Below, in pieces: positions 62,699 to 64,000 of a stretch of 64,000 nt of DNA. Source of the DNA: Schaalia georgiae DSM 6843 (GTDB taxonomy: Bacteria; Actinomycetota; Actinomycetes; Actinomycetales; Actinomycetaceae); NCBI RefSeq assembly GCF_000429245.1, contig NZ_AUBM01000013.1, forward strand, positions 1 through 64,000, read 5' to 3'. How positions within the stretch are numbered: position 1 is the first letter of the stretch; each line of letters starts with the position of its first letter. Both the position numbers and the translations under genes were made by a program. The notes below the pieces were generated by a model. It worked only from the letters and a program-made list of their open reading frames with translations, was not told the origin of the DNA and searched no databases.

Positions 62699-63124
62699 AT
62701 GGGCAGCATTCTGGGAAGGCTCGCGAGAACGCTATTCGGCGGCGGGGCGATGACGGCCGCCGATGAGCGGGACGCTGACATTGGCGCGCTCGCCCGGAAG
62801 TACGAGCATTTGTTCCCATACGACCACCACGGCGATTTCATCGTGGGTTTGTGCGAACACGGCGAGAGCGAGCTCGCGCTGGATATCCTCATCGGCAACC
62901 TCCACGACTGGAACGCGCCACTGGAACCGGGCGAGATCGCCCGGATCATCGAGCTCAAGCGGGACTTGGGGTTCCCCGAGGGGCCTTGGTGGCACCAGCT
63001 CCCTGTCCCATTCATCGACCTCGAGCCGCGCCTGCGCGACCCCGCCCTCGTCAGCCTGCACGCGCTTCTCACAGCTCTCCTCGAAGAGAGGCGGGCGGAG
63101 AACGACGGGGAACACAGCGGTTGA
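62699..63124 (+). CDS. MafI-like immunity protein (orphan)
   Basis: 141 residues from ATG 62699; a shorter form from 62750 (MTAADERDADIG) has a closer GGGG and fits the usual family length of about 100-125. GESELALDILIGNLHDWNAP and LEPGEIARIIELKRDLGFPE resemble MafI-type immunity proteins that neutralise MafB or other polymorphic toxins. No toxin gene is in view. It is followed directly by a repeat island. Assignment is by pattern only. Confidence 0.55.
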   Translation: MGSILGRLARTLFGGGAMTAADERDADIGALARKYEHLFPYDHHGDFIVGLCEHGESELALDILIGNLHDWNAPLEPGEIARIIELKRDLGFPEGPWWHQLPVPFIDLEPRLRDPALVSLHALLTALLEERRAENDGEHSG

Positions 63125-63138
63125 CCGCAGCGCACCCG

Positions 63139-63230
63139 GACCCCGCCGCCGCACTCCATAATCCCATGCACGGCCAGGGCACGCGGCGCGCGGCAAACCC
63201 CCAGACCCCACCACCGCACTCCATAATCCC
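63139..63230. repeat. Two 27-bp units ending in CCGCACTCCATAATCCC
   Basis: GACCCCRCCRCCGCACTCCA then TAATCCC at 63139-63165 and 63204-63230 (65-bp offset, two changes). Confidence 0.7.
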
Positions 63231-63337
63231 GCGCACGGAATAACGTTGAGCCACGACGACGGAGTCACCGCATGATCCTCGACGAGCGCGTTTCCGCAAT
63301 GGAATAGGCAATTGCGCATTGGGGTAGGTAACGGGTC

Positions 63338-63366
63338 ATTGGGGTAGGTTATTAACCTGCCCCAAT
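63338..63366. repeat. Long hairpin of the GGGGTAGGY family
   Basis: ATTGGGGTAGGTTA pairs with TAACCTGCCCCAAT over 14 positions (one G-T) around a single T. Related half units flank it. It matches the family at 22439-22465. Confidence 0.7.
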
Positions 63367-63438
63367 GGGGGTTAACCTGCCCCAGTAGGTGGTTTCCTGC
63401 CCCAATACGATTCGCCGGGAGCCGGAAGCGGCACGGAA

Positions 63439-63558
63439 CCTGTTCGCGCACCGGTACTGCGCTGCCCGGGAGCGTCTAAGCCCGGGAGCCGGAGGCTGCG
63501 CGGCGCCTGTTCTCACACCGGTACTGCGCTGCCCGCGAGCGTCTAAGTCCGGGAGCCG
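63439..63558. repeat. Two 53-bp direct repeats
   Basis: ACCGGTACTGCGCTGCCCG is the core, in units 63439-63491 and 63506-63558 (67-bp offset, about four mismatches). Confidence 0.75.
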
Positions 63559-63847
63559 CGCGCCGTGGGCCGTTCTTGCAGCGATACCGACACGACGGTA
63601 TCCCTTTGAAAATTCCACTTCGCTTGCAAAACAGTCCGAGCGCCCGCCCTAGGGGCGAGACTTCCCTTTGAAAACGCGACATGACTTGTAAAACACCCCC
63701 TGCAGCACCCCACCGTGCCGTCCACTCCCTTGCCCCAGAGTCACCGCCACGTCCTCGATCGCTGCAGCCAGTCCCAACCACTCCCCTGCCCCTGGCCCCA
63801 GGGCCACCGCCGCGCCCTCGATCGCCGCGGTCGGTGCCGAGCGCTTC

Positions 63848-64000
63848 CTATTCCCTGGACGCCAGGGCAGCCCGGTAGAGGTCGTTGCGGCGCAGACCGG
63901 TGGCGGCTGCCACTTCAGCGGCGGCGTCTTTGAGCCGCATTCCCTCGTCCGCGAGCGCGAGGACCGCGGCCGCGTGGTCCTGCGGGTTCCCGCCCCCTTT
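63848..64000 (-). CDS. rsmI: 16S rRNA (cytidine(1402)-2'-O)-methyltransferase, C-terminal end
   Basis: The last 50 codons in the window read DHAAAVLALADEGMRLKDAA and AEVAAATGLRRNDLYRAALA, ending SRE. The RLKDAA...GLRRNDLYRAALA pattern is the C-terminal helical domain of RsmI. The start lies beyond the window. Location near metG agrees. Confidence 0.85.
   Translation of the reverse strand, partial: KGGGNPQDHAAAVLALADEGMRLKDAAAEVAAATGLRRNDLYRAALASRE

Larger units (their letters stand above)
63125..63847. other. 723-bp stretch without a gene; repeat island 3
   Basis: No supported frame. It consists of successive pairs of repeats: 27-bp units at 63139 and 63204, the GGGGTAGG hairpin group 63310-63400, 53-bp units at 63439 and 63506, TTTGAAAA-containing units near 63604 and 63666, and CACCGCCRCGYCCTCGATCG units near 63741 and 63800. 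Confidence 0.65.

Noticed and set aside
63125-63847. CRISPR or tRNA-like content in repeat island 3
   Set aside because: Repeats occur as different pairs, not a series with unique spacers, and no cloverleaf could be seen.

Overview
The window is high-GC DNA with many GTG starts and short operons. Its gene set (a sucCD pair, BioY with a divergent TetR regulator, a PspC-fused sensor kinase, a DUF6350 membrane protein, RarA, and metG next to rsmI) points to an actinobacterium. I infer the family Actinomycetaceae (Actinomyces/Schaalia-like) from general knowledge; no search was run.

Layout. 1-2.5 kb: the end of an unknown gene, a methyltransferase and an exported esterase. 2.5-7.4 kb: a Fic protein with an autoregulatory-looking palindrome, then a 792-residue uncharacterised protein lying between two short scars. 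One scar derives from rarA and relB, the other from a methyltransferase. An AraC regulator follows. 7.5-10.6 kb: an ECF transporter (S, T and a fused double ATPase). 10.8-13.2 kb: a 5' fragment of rarA, a RelBE toxin-antitoxin pair, then intact rarA. 13.4-24.4 kb: an ABC exporter, a hydrolase, a TetR/ADP-ribosylglycohydrolase/GyrI/TfoX run, and small enzymes. 24.4-31.8 kb: an MFS/DUF421/DUF3290 operon, small membrane proteins, LysR and aldo-keto reductase, a frameshifted decarboxylase-cupin gene, a truncated HsmA-like gene, and a DinJ-MazF type pair. 32-46.5 kb: mostly housekeeping genes (guaA, bioY and its regulator, purH, sucCD, pcrA), interrupted at 35.1-37.2 kb by a repeat-flanked DUF559 nuclease gene. 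46.6-52.4 kb: DUF1846 and the PspC sensor/regulator/membrane cluster. 52.5-59.6 kb: general PTS proteins and a sucrose set (LacI, EIIBCA, GH32). 59.8-64 kb: metG, nicotinamidase, a MafI-like immunity protein, an array of paired repeats, and the end of rsmI.

How it works together. The sucrose genes form a complete route: PTS uptake and phosphorylation, cleavage by the GH32 enzyme, and a LacI repressor with plausible operators. The ECF genes form one importer with a divergent AraC regulator. The PspC kinase and NarL regulator face a PspC membrane operon that they may control.

The most unusual signal is genome remodelling by small cassettes. Two in-frame mini-gene scars, each made by deletion at roughly 10-bp microhomology, bracket an unknown large gene. 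A RelBE module sits between duplicated rarA 5' ends. A second toxin-antitoxin pair abuts a truncated gene. A nuclease gene is flanked by 88-bp direct repeats that each contain a long palindrome. Three islands of paired repeats (22.3-23.1, 35.1-37.2 and 63.1-63.8 kb) lie beside accessory genes. Several conserved proteins (PurH, PcrA, two TetR regulators, the ECF ATPase) also carry long low-complexity Ala/Gly/Pro/Asp insertions.
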